From NCBI GenBank assembly GCA_036940085.1, contig JALLBK010000715.1:1-20944 (forward strand): DNA of 20,944 bases. Reading direction: 5' to 3'. Below, in pieces: positions 1-9,657 of the stretch. The notes below the pieces were generated by a model, which worked only from the letters and a program-made list of their open reading frames with translations, ran no database searches and had not been told where the DNA came from. Made by a program: the position numbers and the translations under genes. The DNA is from Discostella pseudostelligera (Eukaryota > Bacillariophyta > Thalassiosirophyceae > Thalassiosirales > Thalassiosiraceae). The stretch's first letter is position 1. Each line of letters starts with the position of its first letter.

Positions 1-254
1 ATGGCGCCATATTTAGGGAGACGGACAGAACAAATGACCGAAAATATGGAGGCAATATGGAATGAAAAACTCTTGAGAATAGGCCTAATTCTGCTGCATC
101 GCTTTGATCTGGTGGGCTGCGGGGGGCTCGAGTTATTTATCTTCGGGGCATCTCGCTCTCCCATAATATATCTACAAATTGCTGGAGGGGCCCCTGCGCG
201 TCCCCACTTTTTCTTCTTTTCCCCTCCTCCGGCAAAAGAACCTGCAGCCGTAGC
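1..254. other. Upstream region of the SH3b-repeat gene
   Basis: No gene is supported here. The stretch has an AT-rich patch near 160-176 (ataatatat) that could be a core promoter element, and a pyrimidine-rich tract at about 203-232 just before the first ATG of the next gene. The tract could mark a transcription start or a 5'-UTR intron acceptor; the sequence alone cannot decide. Confidence 0.35.
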
Positions 255-3200
255 ATGAAGCATGGACCATTGACCGGACAAAGTCAAAGCGTAGATAGGG
301 ACGATGAACATGATAATGCTGTTGAGGTTGCCATCGTCGTCCAACAAGAACACTCTTCCCCATCCACCTTCACCACCACCATGATCGAAGTTGCTGTTGA
401 TGACAATGAAAATGATAATGATGTGTTGGTAACATCGTCATCGAGCCACGGTCGTCCGAACCAGTACGGCCTGTCGCCGCGGCAACTGCGCTTGCTCCAG
501 GCGGAACGACGACGACGAGCTGCAGCAGCAACATCGTCATCATCGCCATCGGCGGTGGCAGCATCCGGAACAGCAACAGCAGCAGCTGCTGCTGAATTCA
601 ACACATCCATCAAGTGCAATAATGTGCCACTGGCACTGGTACCTTCGCCTGCTAATAATATTCGCTACTCCACTCCCACCAAAGAGAAGATGCCGTCGTC
701 GTCTTGCTACTATGGCGATGCTGGCACTCCAAACAAGCAGCAGCAGCAGCACACGAATTATTGCGGCAGTGCCAGTGGTGCGAGCACTGCCGAACTCACC
801 GAGGCCACGACTACTGCGTCCTCGAGTAGTATTGAGAATGGCATGCAAAGACGGAAGAAGTTGCAGTTGGGAGTAAATAAATTATCGCCATCTACTACTA
901 CCTTGAAGAAGCATTCTGAGAAGTTTGGTGGCAATCATGAACATGCAATTTCTGTGGTCCCTGTGAAAATTAAAGATAAGGACGAGGATGGAAGAAGGGA
1001 GAATGAGGATATTATGAAAGCCACGCGAGTGAAGGTGAGCGATAGAATCCGCGCCTTCAATGGCAGTGGCCCCGCTGGAGCTGGAGCAGTTGGTGTCGCA
1101 CGATGGAAACGAGAACTTGCTATCTCCGGCAAAAAATATTCTGGCAATGTTTCCTCTGCCAATGGCGAGAAATCTATCGATGAGGCGGAAGAATTATCCA
1201 AGATGACTGGTGTAGGGCCGCTTTCTGAACAAAATGGAATGAAAAGCAATGCCAACTATTATTTGCGGACAAGGGAAGGTCGGTCAGATATGAATCAAGG
1301 AAATGAACAATGTCGGAGAGGGGATTCTTCTACATCAACCCACGTGATGATAGAAAGGCAATCACTGCAACATAATAAGCAGCATGCAATGAAAGAATTA
1401 AAAAAGCAACAGACTCCAAATTCCGATGGAAGCGGCGGTCATCTGAAATATTACCGAGTTTCATTCAAAGGAATGGTTTTGCTTCTGCCTGATCTTGACT
1501 GTGCTCGGCGGTCGCATCAACAACAGCAACAACATCAACAACAACATTCGGATGGATATGCAACAGTGTCCACAGCAACAATAAGTACCGCGGAGCACTT
1601 CGAGGCCAACAGTATACGCGACATTAGTAGTGAGACTTACATCGGCTACGGCGATATTGTCGGCACGTCATCTCCTGAAATTATTCTTCCAATGAATACT
1701 GATCGGCTTCTGGCTGGTGATGTTCATACTGCTGACGACACTTGTACAAAGTCGGGAAAGCAAGCAACATATGTGAAAGCTATTCGTGTCGATGCCATTT
1801 TAACAGGGGGTTACGTTTCCACCGCCCCTGCACTCCCTGATCCAAATCTTGCGCTACGCGGCGTTGATAGTGAATGCGCCACCATTTGCCCTGATTTTCA
1901 TATCAATGAGACCGCAAGCATTGAGTCACATCATCGCCATCAACATCATCAACATTTTGGATATATTCTTCTCTCGGACGACTCCAATCTATCTATTGCA
2001 GAGCCATTGTCAACAGCCACCGCTAATACCCTATGCTCATCTTGCAAACGTGGCTCATTCATTTATCGTGTCATTGCCAGTTCGCCCGTGCCAGTGTTGT
2101 CGGGACCATCCATCGATGCCATAGGGTTGGGCATGGGGTTGTTGCCTGGTACGGTCCACGAGGTTTCACTTCGAATTTCGGTACCCTTATCAGCAGTAAA
2201 AGACAATGATGATAACACAAACACTTTGGTCGATGATGCCGATGCAAGCGAGGTACAATTTCTACGACTTGCTCGAAGAAGGGGATGGGTAGCTGATCGT
2301 ACAGTTGAAGCAATCGATCAAAAGTTACGCGTTTTGTACCACATGCGGATAGAACCATCCGATTACAGTCATGGCGGAGTAGACCGAAGTAATGCGTTGA
2401 TTAATTCTTCATTGTCGATGAACTTTGAGGACACATTTTCATTAAATTCGTCAACTGGAGCGAATGCTTCCTATTATTCTTCGGTTGTTGCGTCCTCCGT
2501 GGCCACTCCTGCGAGTGTGAAGATACGACGAAGACGTAATAGGAGACCTCGGGCTGGGGAAAGAGACATCGAAAGAACTCAGGCATTGTCGATTTCATCA
2601 ATTGTGCAACATACGCAGCGTATCGGAGAATCGTTCGAAGAGGCAGGATCGGCCGTTACTGGAGATGGGTCATCCGAAGTTGCGTACCATGTCGGGGATG
2701 GATCATCGATGTTAGGCGAGGGCTATTTCCAATCGGCGAAGCGAATCTACTTGATGCGTGTCATTGCTCCATTGGGATTGAAGATCCTTGATACTACTGA
2801 CTTTCAGGTGAGCGTTGATCGCCCGCACACACCCATAACTGTTGAGTTGAAGATTGATAGCTTAACCTGCGCGTTTTTGCCTCGAAGGTTTCAACCTTAA
2901 TTCACAGTCCTTCGCTCAACGCAGGGGATGCTTGGAGCAGCTCTATATCGCCATTTTCACGAACAAACGCCATGATTTGCTCATCGAGTTCTGCGGATAT
3001 TTCATCTTCCACCACAACAGTACGAAAAGGAAATACCGCTCGAGTCCAATGCTTCACTCGTGGACAAATTTTCGAGGCTTGCCAGCGGATGGACGTTTCC
3101 TCTGAAAGCAATCTTTATACGAATGGCAATGGCTTAATAAAATTGGCAGACGGAAGTGGATGGGCGATTGTACCGCATCACGATGATTTGATGGCGCAGT

Positions 3201-4527
3201 TTCGGAGCACTAATGACAGACCTGACATTGAATTGGCTGAGAGCACCAATGGAATTGTTGCTTACGAGGAAATTGGAAATGCTCTAGTAGTATCTGACTA
3301 TACGATAAGTCCTCCGCAGCTGACTCAACCAAACCGAGAAGATATTGAATCAGGTCGACTGCTGAAAGACATAGTTTGGTTGCGAGTTGTGGCTCCTCCT
3401 AATGGCACAAGAATACTTCTACCACCCTCTCGGCAACAACCAAGTATTGCCAATGGGCAATTAATGAAAACAGAGTCACACGCTACACTTCCCAAGAAAG
3501 CTGGCCACGACAAGCTGAAACCCTCCTCTTCATGTGAATCAGAAGCTGCCTCGATGGTAAGCGGTTCTTTTCTCGACGCTGTATGGAATAGAATTACCCC
3601 TACAAAGGAAAGTAAGAGGGATCATACCATGTGCCATCATCCTATAATACCAGTGATCCCTTGTGGGATGGTTGTCCCTGTTGAACCATGGGATCGAAGC
3701 ACAAATCCAACAGTAAGTGTATTTCCATTTCTGTTTAATGCGCTTGCTCCGTTTATTCTGACCCTTGTGTGCATCGTCATATCTCATCGGGACCTCGCCA
3801 GAAGTGCTTTTCTCGCTTGTTCAATGGCCAAGGCTGGATCCCCCGGCGATTGGGCGAGGAAATATTTTCATATGAGGTGCATACTCCAGACATTAGAGTC
3901 GGATCGTTTTGGTTTCGAGTATCATCACGATCTGGAGTGGATGTTCGGCAAGGACCGTCAGTCGGCGCTGCCGTAATCGAGTCTCAGAATGGTGCCCCCT
4001 TTCGCTTTGAATGTGGTGAATTTCTTCGGGCCTCGGATGTTATAACGGTGTTTGAAAAATCAAATCCGGATTGGGAGGGTGTCGGTGCCACTGCCACGGA
4101 GTGTTATGCAAAGTTATTTCGTAGGAGCAACCACCCAAAGGAAAATGATTCTAGTCGAAGCTTGCTGGATCAGTTTTCATCGCTTGAGGCATTTGCACCT
4201 GGTGAATGGGTTCAAGTTCACGGACGCGGCGAACTTTTTCTTGAGGAATGTTCGGCCGCACCTACCATCGTGCGTAACCGCGATGGTTTGCGGTACACAA
4301 TGACAGTTGGTGGCGAGGGCTTACATGTCTATTCAGGCCCATCCTTGCAAGCAAATGTTGTAGGTAAATTGAATTTGGAAGGGAACATATTCTTGGTTAC
4401 TGAAAAGGTCACTGTTCACGGCGAGGAGGAGAGCTGGCTTCGGCTAAAGAGTGGGGGCTGGATTTGCAATGTTGGTGCTAATGGCAAGTCGGTTGTGCAG
4501 GCGTTGCGTGACGAAGTACCTACCTAA
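255..4527 (+). CDS. Large protein with about six degenerate SH3b-like repeats (3 exons)
   Basis: The predicted exons are 255-2807, 2888-3712 and 3802-4527, both junctions phase 0, giving 1367 residues. I chose the ATG at 255 as the first Met of the long open frame. Residues 1-390 are low complexity (Ser/Ala/Thr, Asn, Gln), with another Gln/His run near 420. After that a unit recurs: a V-x-V strand with a hydrophobic/Gly turn, often followed by a GP or P, then about 60-100 residues on a W-x-R-L or G-W-I/V motif. Units begin near residues 400, 601, 831, 1014, 1162 and 1291. The last one is clearest: LHVYSGPS, then a Gly-rich turn, then WLRLKSGGWICN, the layout of bacterial-type SH3 (SH3b) domains. 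SH3b domains usually bind peptides or cell-wall/polysaccharide ligands. No catalytic domain or membrane segment is evident, so the role is unknown, perhaps scaffolding or binding. Splice sites are inferred from frame and GT-AG signals. It converges on the next gene. Confidence 0.75.
2808..2887 (+). other. Intron 1 of the SH3b-repeat gene (80 bp)
   Basis: The donor is GTGAGC after the codon CAG. The acceptor CTCGAAG follows a T-rich tract. The unspliced frame hits TAA at 2898. Among nearby AGs only the one at 2886-2887 joins exon 1 to the long downstream frame in phase. Confidence 0.75.
3713..3801 (+). other. Intron 2 of the SH3b-repeat gene (89 bp), tandem NAG acceptor
   Basis: The donor is GTAAGTG. 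The acceptor is CAG ending at 3801, immediately followed by AAG ending at 3804, a NAGNAG tandem site. Both choices keep the frame and differ by one Lys. Splicing here joins the frame ending in NPT to the one carrying NGQGWIP. Confidence 0.75.
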
Positions 4528-4592
4528 CCGTTACGACGAAGACATTCTCAAAGTATTCCATAGCAGTTGCAATATACTCTTACAAATAATTT

Positions 4593-4598
4593 AATAAA
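4593..4598 (+). promoter_or_regulatory. Possible poly(A) signal of the SH3b-repeat gene
   Basis: AATAAA lies 66 bp after the stop codon of the upstream gene in an AT-rich patch. The position is right for 3'-end formation, but diatoms do not depend strictly on this hexamer. Confidence 0.35.
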
Positions 4599-4646
4599 TT
4601 TCCGTAATCGCACTCTCTCTCCGTGTGAAGATCCCAAAGCGTTCGG

Positions 4647-4791
4647 GCCAACAGCCATTACTCAAAATCCAAGTCTCCTCCCCACAAGTCATCATTGCCC
4701 TCGTTGTCGTCGCTATCCNGCCAACAGCCATTACTCAAAATCCAAGTCTCCTCCCCACAAGTCATCATTGCCCTCGTTGTCGTCGCTATCC
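4647..4791. repeat. Exact 72-bp direct duplication around one N (likely assembly scar)
   Basis: Positions 4647-4718 and 4720-4791 are identical and separated only by the N at 4719. This is what remains when two contigs with overlapping ends are joined by a token gap without merging. The right copy contains the last codons and stop of the minus-strand gene; the left copy repeats the same C-terminal codons and stop and has no effect on the protein. If collapsed, the two convergent genes would be about 130 bp apart. Confidence 0.9.
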
Positions 4792-6638
4792 TCTCTATCA
4801 CCTGATGCAGTTTTCCAATCGCCGTAGCCATACTTGCTTGCTAATCCCATAACACCTCTTTCGTGCGCACATTGTTCAATGGGTAAGGCGTCATTAGGAT
4901 ACGCTCCGAACACCCTACCATTCGATCCTACACGCGTTATGACAGATTGAAACATCTTCGAGGCGCTATACGCACTGCTGCCGGCACCGCTTCCAGCTTC
5001 AATTCCTACTGGAGCATCGTCATCGTCGTTGTTGCCTCTGATGATCCTATCATGCGAAACAGTTCCTCCTCTGCTACTACCCTGTTTCCTATCAACGGAT
5101 GCATCCGCGACACGACTTGCATGTGCCGCCTCCACTATTGCATCACGGTCAACCACAGTCCAAAGAGACGAGATTGGGACCATGTTGTTGACCTTGCCAC
5201 TGGTCGTATTTGCAGTAGTTGACAGTGTTTCAAAGTTTGTACAACGTACTGGATGACGACGAGAAAATGCCTCGGCAACCCAATCACCTATCACTTTCTG
5301 TTTGCCTCGGAGCGACTGTACTTGAGATCGTTGCCTTCGTCCTCTCCTCGACTTGTCACTCCTAACGCCCGAAATCATGCTGTATTGCTCGACGCCTTCG
5401 CGTTCGTTCGATTCGTCGACAGAAATGAAATCTTCTCCCAAACTCTCATCCGTAGTCCCTATGCCCAAGCTACCCATGACAATTTCCCCCATAAAAGTCC
5501 GCGGCTTCTCCATACAATATTCCTTCCCAAGACCATGCTTCCTCCGAAATGCAACGCTCAAGTAACGATACTTAACTTCCGAAAGCATGCCAAAGCCGCC
5601 TACAATCTTCATTGTCTTGTAAAGCTGCTTTAATTTGTTTGCTGCCAATTCATCCGCGTGCTTTTGCAGCATTGCTTGTTGTTGTTGTTGTTGCTGTTGC
5701 TGTTGCTGCTGATGGTGATGCTCCTCTTGCTCCTGCTTCGACTTGCGGAAGAAATTGAATTTGGATTTCAGCAGCCCACCACTCTTCTTATTTGTTGTTG
5801 TGTTATATCTACTCCTCGATCGAAGCAGCTGCTGCTGTCGATCTCTTTCTTGCAATAATTGGGGGTTGTAAATACGAAATTTCAGCAGTATAAATGCCAT
5901 CAGTTGATAAAGATATGGAACATAGGTGTAGACCCATTGCACTGCCACTAATGTGGAGGAAGCTACGATGTGACCCACTGGACCTCGTCGCACAATGAAA
6001 CGATAGTAGGCATTGGTGGGCGTTGAGGGGAGAGATGAGAAACCTGCATTATTTGGTCGATGAGGAGGATCATCGTTTGGTGATCGATCATTATATCGGA
6101 CTGGAGATGTTGTAGATGCGAGCGAAGAGTAGCCATTTTGTTTCGCTCTAGCTGACTCTTCGACGCGTCGTTCGTCTTCGTCGTCGGCGTCGGTTACACG
6201 GATCACCATCTGCTCATCTCCCTCGCCCTCACTCCCCACCTCGTCGGCTGGTTCCAGTTCCACGACGCAACCTTTGATCGATCTCTTGTGTCTTTGATCG
6301 TCGTCTCCACCTTCGTCATTATTTACGCTGGCGATTAATTCATCGACTAGCTGATCCACATCTTCGTCGTTCAAAGTCGTGGTAGATTCTTTGGCAATCG
6401 CACCCCCTCGTGGAGAAAATACCGAGATATTATGATGTCGATGTCGCTCAAATCTGCCTTGAAATTCGCCGTAAATGCATTGTCGTCCCTTTCCTTTCTG
6501 ATGCTGATGTCCATTCGCTATAAATCTGGTATTGCTGATGCTGTTGCCGCTGTTGATGCTGAACCCGCTCAGTATCAGTAGTAAAATGGTGAAACCGCGG
6601 CCTAAACCCAAATAATGGTTCGCCACCGCCATCGTCAT
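4731..6638 (-). CDS. Signal-peptide/membrane protein of unknown function with polyQ run
   Basis: The single open frame encodes 635 residues from the ATG at 6638 (MTMAVANHYL) to TAA at 4731. A hydrophobic stretch at about residues 15-30 (FTILLLILSGF) looks like a signal peptide. Residues 85-190 are acidic and low complexity. A second hydrophobic stretch at about 220-254 (STLVAVQWVYTYVPYLYQLM) is a likely membrane segment. It is followed by a basic region, a run of about 12 Gln with neighbouring His, and a segment with amphipathic helix character (KLKQLYKTMKIVGGFGML). The C-terminus contains a well-composed block (FGAYPNDALPIEQCAHERGV) and an acidic tail. I do not recognise the family. It is probably secretory-pathway or plastid-directed, but no clear ASAFAP motif is visible after the signal peptide. 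It diverges from the gene at 7289 and converges on the gene ending at 4527. Confidence 0.75.
   Translation of the reverse strand: MTMAVANHYLGLGRGFTILLLILSGFSINSGNSISNTRFIANGHQHQKGKGRQCIYGEFQGRFERHRHHNISVFSPRGGAIAKESTTTLNDEDVDQLVDELIASVNNDEGGDDDQRHKRSIKGCVVELEPADEVGSEGEGDEQMVIRVTDADDEDERRVEESARAKQNGYSSLASTTSPVRYNDRSPNDDPPHRPNNAGFSSLPSTPTNAYYRFIVRRGPVGHIVASSTLVAVQWVYTYVPYLYQLMAFILLKFRIYNPQLLQERDRQQQLLRSRSRYNTTTNKKSGGLLKSKFNFFRKSKQEQEEHHHQQQQQQQQQQQQAMLQKHADELAANKLKQLYKTMKIVGGFGMLSEVKYRYLSVAFRRKHGLGKEYCMEKPRTFMGEIVMGSLGIGTTDESLGEDFISVDESNEREGVEQYSMISGVRSDKSRRGRRQRSQVQSLRGKQKVIGDWVAEAFSRRHPVRCTNFETLSTTANTTSGKVNNMVPISSLWTVVDRDAIVEAAHASRVADASVDRKQGSSRGGTVSHDRIIRGNNDDDDAPVGIEAGSGAGSSAYSASKMFQSVITRVGSNGRVFGAYPNDALPIEQCAHERGVMGLASKYGYGDWKTASGDREDSDDNEGNDDLWGGDLDFE
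5676..5711 (-). repeat. CAA/CAG microsatellite coding about 12 Gln
   Basis: The plus strand reads TTG/CTG repeats. On the coding strand these are mixed CAA and CAG codons for a polyglutamine run after His residues. The mixed codons limit slippage compared with a pure repeat. Confidence 0.85.
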
Positions 6639-7288
6639 CCTCTTCCTCTCTCGCCGGGTTGACCTTGTGTGGTATCTAAAAGGTAGGAGTAGTAATACTT
6701 AAACGGATCATCTGCCAGGTGCTCTATGAGAGACGGCATGCGTTCATGGACCGATGCCGCTCGCGCGCTCGCTGGCGGCCGCGGCGCGTGGATTGAAGAT
6801 TGATGGACTTCCCGCCAAATCTTCTTCGTCCTTGGATAAGTATGGCGGGAAAGACAAGGTCACCTGGCGACAGACAGACCGAGATGGTGGTCACCGTCGA
6901 CGGACAGACTCTTTCACGTGGCACAGATTCGCAGTCAGCGAGAGTTCATGTCGCTGATGCCCGTCCTTCGCGCCAATTTACAAATTCTGGATCCTACCGG
7001 GTACGGAGGAATCAGTATTTGTTCTACGGCACAGCTGTCAACTCCGTCGTTCCAGCTGTCAAGGACCTTCTTCTTCTTGTTGCTTCTTCACTACTTCATC
7101 ACATACAGCTGTCAAAAGCAGCAGCAGAACAACATGATGTCTTCCGGAAAAATGCCGCTGGGGCAACAGCATCAAATGCAGAACCATCATCCAATAGTAT
7201 CAGTATCACCATCACCATACCATCCATCCTGTGGGGGCGCATTCATAATATTAATATATCTTTGCACCGACGGACGGGAAGACCAACA
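6639..7288. promoter_or_regulatory. Shared upstream region of two divergent genes
   Basis: About 650 bp separate the start codons of the minus-strand gene (6638) and the plus-strand gene (7289). The region has a CpG-rich patch near 6760-6790 containing GCGGCCGC and three copies of CAGCTGTCAA closer to the plus-strand gene. A plus-strand frame is open through much of it from 6800, so a longer 5' coding exon cannot be fully excluded. Confidence 0.5.
7032..7115 (+). promoter_or_regulatory. Three direct copies of CAGCTGTCAA
   Basis: The 10-mer occurs at 7032-7041, 7053-7062 and 7106-7115, all in the same orientation and 174-257 bp upstream of the proposed start at 7289. Each combines an E-box-type CAGCTG with TGTCA. 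The third copy is out of register with the first two in the open frame, so the repeat is not explained by a protein repeat. I infer a transcription-factor site cluster. Confidence 0.4.
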
Positions 7289-8021
7289 ATGATATTATTT
7301 ACGCACCATCCTCTCTTGCTCCTCCTGGCGGTGGCGGCCTTGATGTCACTGTCACCCAGTATCATTACTAGTCTGCTGACATCATCATCATCTCATCATC
7401 ATTCTTGTTCGGGAGCAGCATTGGCATTGTACCTCCCTCCTTCTACTCCGGCCATTCTGCATCATCGTCATTATCATCATCATCAGTTTCGTAGCCGCCG
7501 TCGTCGTCATCATTTTGATGTCATCACTTCATTCTATCATGACACCTCCCTTCACTACAAGGAGCCAAACTCTCCTAATACCTCTGACGATCACAATGAC
7601 GCCTCTTCTTCTTCAGCCAGCAACAACGGTGGTGTTGGCGATTCCAGCGGCAACAACAACAACAATAACTTCAACGCATGGTCAGTATTGGCCAACACCG
7701 AACGTTGGATCGTCGATACTCTCGACAGGTCGAACTCGGCCGAGGCGGCTCGTCGTCTTCACAATGCCGAAACTATTGAGAAACAGCAACAGCAGAAGAA
7801 TAAATTGCACTTTGCTGATGAGAAGGTAGTGCCGCCACCGCCACCAAAAGACAATCCTTATGCACGGAAAGAAATATCCTACGTCTGTGAAACTCAACCG
7901 GATTTACTCAGTGTCGTTGGTGGGATATTTCGACGAGTGCGTGAGGCAAGAGAGTTGGGTGAAAGTCATGGACGGAATGTTGTTATGGCGACTCCAGGAT
8001 TGGGTGAGTTTGTTGTTTTTG

Positions 8022-8060
<39 letters not shown>

Positions 8061-9657
8061 GAACAATAGTGTAGTTGCCCCCGATCTCCGACAACCTTCA
8101 TTCTTCTAGAATGATGAATGATGATGAGTTGTGATGCTGATTTCTTTCTCTTCGACATCTTGCATCTTGAGGACATGCATTACTAAGCTCTCTTGCCACA
8201 AATTCTCTGTCTCTCTTCCTCTCTCACTCCATACCATTACTCAACACAGGTGAAATGTCATTACCCACCACCATGCGACAAACCAACGTCGTCGTTATAC
8301 CCAACTGTAATGAATTGGATCAATTCCATACATTTGATAATTTAGTCATGGCCATTAATCAAGCCCGTAGGGCCGCACGGGATTTTGTGATAAAGAAGAA
8401 GGATGGGTATGGTGGTGATCATGATAGTAGTAAGGATTGGGTGTAAGTGATATATGTATATTATAAGTGATCGTATTGGTTCGATGGTTTGCTCAAATCA
8501 ACCTATACGAGAATTGTTGCACTCACAGAATAATCATCTTCTATTCGCTCCTTCATTCTCTCTCTCTCCTCTCTCTCTCTCTCTTGAACCAAAATATAAT
8601 CAAAAAGTGTCTCCATCAACTGTGCCCACCTTCATCCACAATACGGCATGCTCAAACCCAAGGAACAACTCGCTTCTCTTCAGAAGGAAGACAACGAGAT
8701 GGAAGTCGATGTCAATCTCCAAGAATATAAAAAACGACGTGACGAAGCTCGTCGATCACCCTATCCCAGTATCATTGTGGAGGTATTGAGTACGCCACCG
8801 GCCGATTTTGGTTCACAACGACTTCGAAGTAACGTGGAGGAGCAGGAATTGTCCTCGGCAGCAGCAATGAGGATGCAGGACGAGAATACTGCTGCGGTAC
8901 GAAAGGATAATGTGGATAGCGATGTTACCAGTGAGGATGTCAAGAGATTGGAGGCATTGTTTGCCATGAGTGCCGCGACCAAGACAAAAAGTTCGATGGA
9001 TGATCCATTCTATGATGCATTGGGCGAGGTATGAGAGAGAGTTGATGTTGTTTCGTGTTGTATTTTGCATTTGTATCATTTCTGGCATGACCGGCTCATG
9101 GTTCTTTTCCATCTTGCGATAACATATTATTATTGTTATGCACCCACGCACACACTTCACTGCAGGCATTCGGTAACAAGCAAATCATCTCCCAAACACC
9201 ACTTAGTATGGCACAGAATTGGGTATTGCAGAATGATCCAGCATTTCAGGAAGAGACATCAACGTTCACCACATCGAATACCCGACATGTTGATGCAGCG
9301 TATGAGTTTGTATTCGTTAACCTTGCCATGCTAAATGCTGAAGAGGAAGATGCGGAAATGAGTACTACTACCAGCAGCAGCAACAACTACAACAACAACA
9401 TACAGTCGTCATCGTCATCGTCGTCGTCATCTACTGAGAACAAGAAATCAAAGCGTGGACAAAGGAGTTATGTCGTACTACCCAACTTTGTGCCTACGTC
9501 AGCAACGAGTTTTGATCGATTTGCGGGGCAGGTATCGAATATCATTCGGGCTATTCCAAGTATGGCCGAGAAGGTTATGATATCGACGTGTCATCCAGAG
9601 CATGTTGAGAAGAGTACGAGGTCACCGGTACCTATCGTTGTTATTACGTGGAAATGA
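7289..9657 (+). CDS. Protein with two diverged DUF1415-like modules, signal peptide (4 exons)
   Basis: The predicted exons are 7289-8003, 8250-8442, 8608-9028 and 9166-9657, giving 606 residues. The ATG at 7289 is chosen because it has A at -3 and starts a strong signal peptide (MILFTHHPLLLLLAVAAL). A His/Ser-rich stretch follows, with ALALYLPP near a possible cleavage point, so plastid targeting is conceivable but unproven. Two modules share a pattern. Module A has NVVVIPN (251-257), AHLHPQYG (309-316) and RRSPYPSIIV (351-360). Module B has YVVLPNF (545-551), STCHPEH (583-589) and RSPVPIVVI (595-603). The order 'VVxPN, HPxY/H, RSPxP' followed by a hydrophobic strand is the layout of the DUF1415 family, as I recall it; that family has no established function. 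A Ser/Asn-rich linker lies between. The modules have lost sequence similarity apart from these motifs, so the family call is tentative while the internal repeat is visible. Splice sites are inferred. Confidence 0.7.
8004..8249 (+). other. Intron 1 of the DUF1415-like gene (246 bp)
   Basis: The donor is GTGAGT after TTGG and the acceptor is CAACACAG at 8242-8249. The junction is phase 1 and creates GGT (Gly) followed by EMSLP. The intron holds a 35-nt TG run at 8023-8057. Confidence 0.75.
8023..8057 (+). repeat. (TG)17 microsatellite in an intron
   Basis: This is an uninterrupted dinucleotide run of 35 nt, 19 nt downstream of the splice donor. It is expected to be length-variable and can adopt alternative DNA or RNA structure. 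Confidence 0.95.
8443..8607 (+). other. Intron 2 of the DUF1415-like gene (165 bp)
   Basis: The donor is GTAAGT and the acceptor is AAAAAG ending at 8607, with a CT-rich tract at about 8557-8584 upstream. The junction is phase 2. This acceptor is in phase and yields a downstream segment containing AHLHPQYG, a family-like motif, which supports the choice. Confidence 0.65.
9029..9165 (+). other. Intron 3 of the DUF1415-like gene (137 bp)
   Basis: The donor GTATGAG follows a GAG codon. The acceptor is CACTGCAG at 9158-9165. The junction is phase 0 and joins DALGE to AFGNKQ. Confidence 0.75.

Noticed and set aside
1..258. 85-codon plus-strand frame from the first base
   Set aside because: No recognisable domain; it overlaps the pyrimidine-rich tract and start codon of the supported gene and is cut by the window edge, so the start is unknown.
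2888..2924. Alternative acceptors at 2907 and 2924 for intron 1 of the SH3b-repeat gene
   Set aside because: Starting exon 2 at 2908 or 2925 puts it in the wrong frame for the long downstream coding stretch; only 2888 keeps the frame.
6800..7288. Longer N-terminus for the DUF1415-like protein
   Set aside because: The frame is open for 163 codons, but this part is of unusual composition, covers the shared upstream region and would bury the strong signal peptide at 7289. Not fully excluded.
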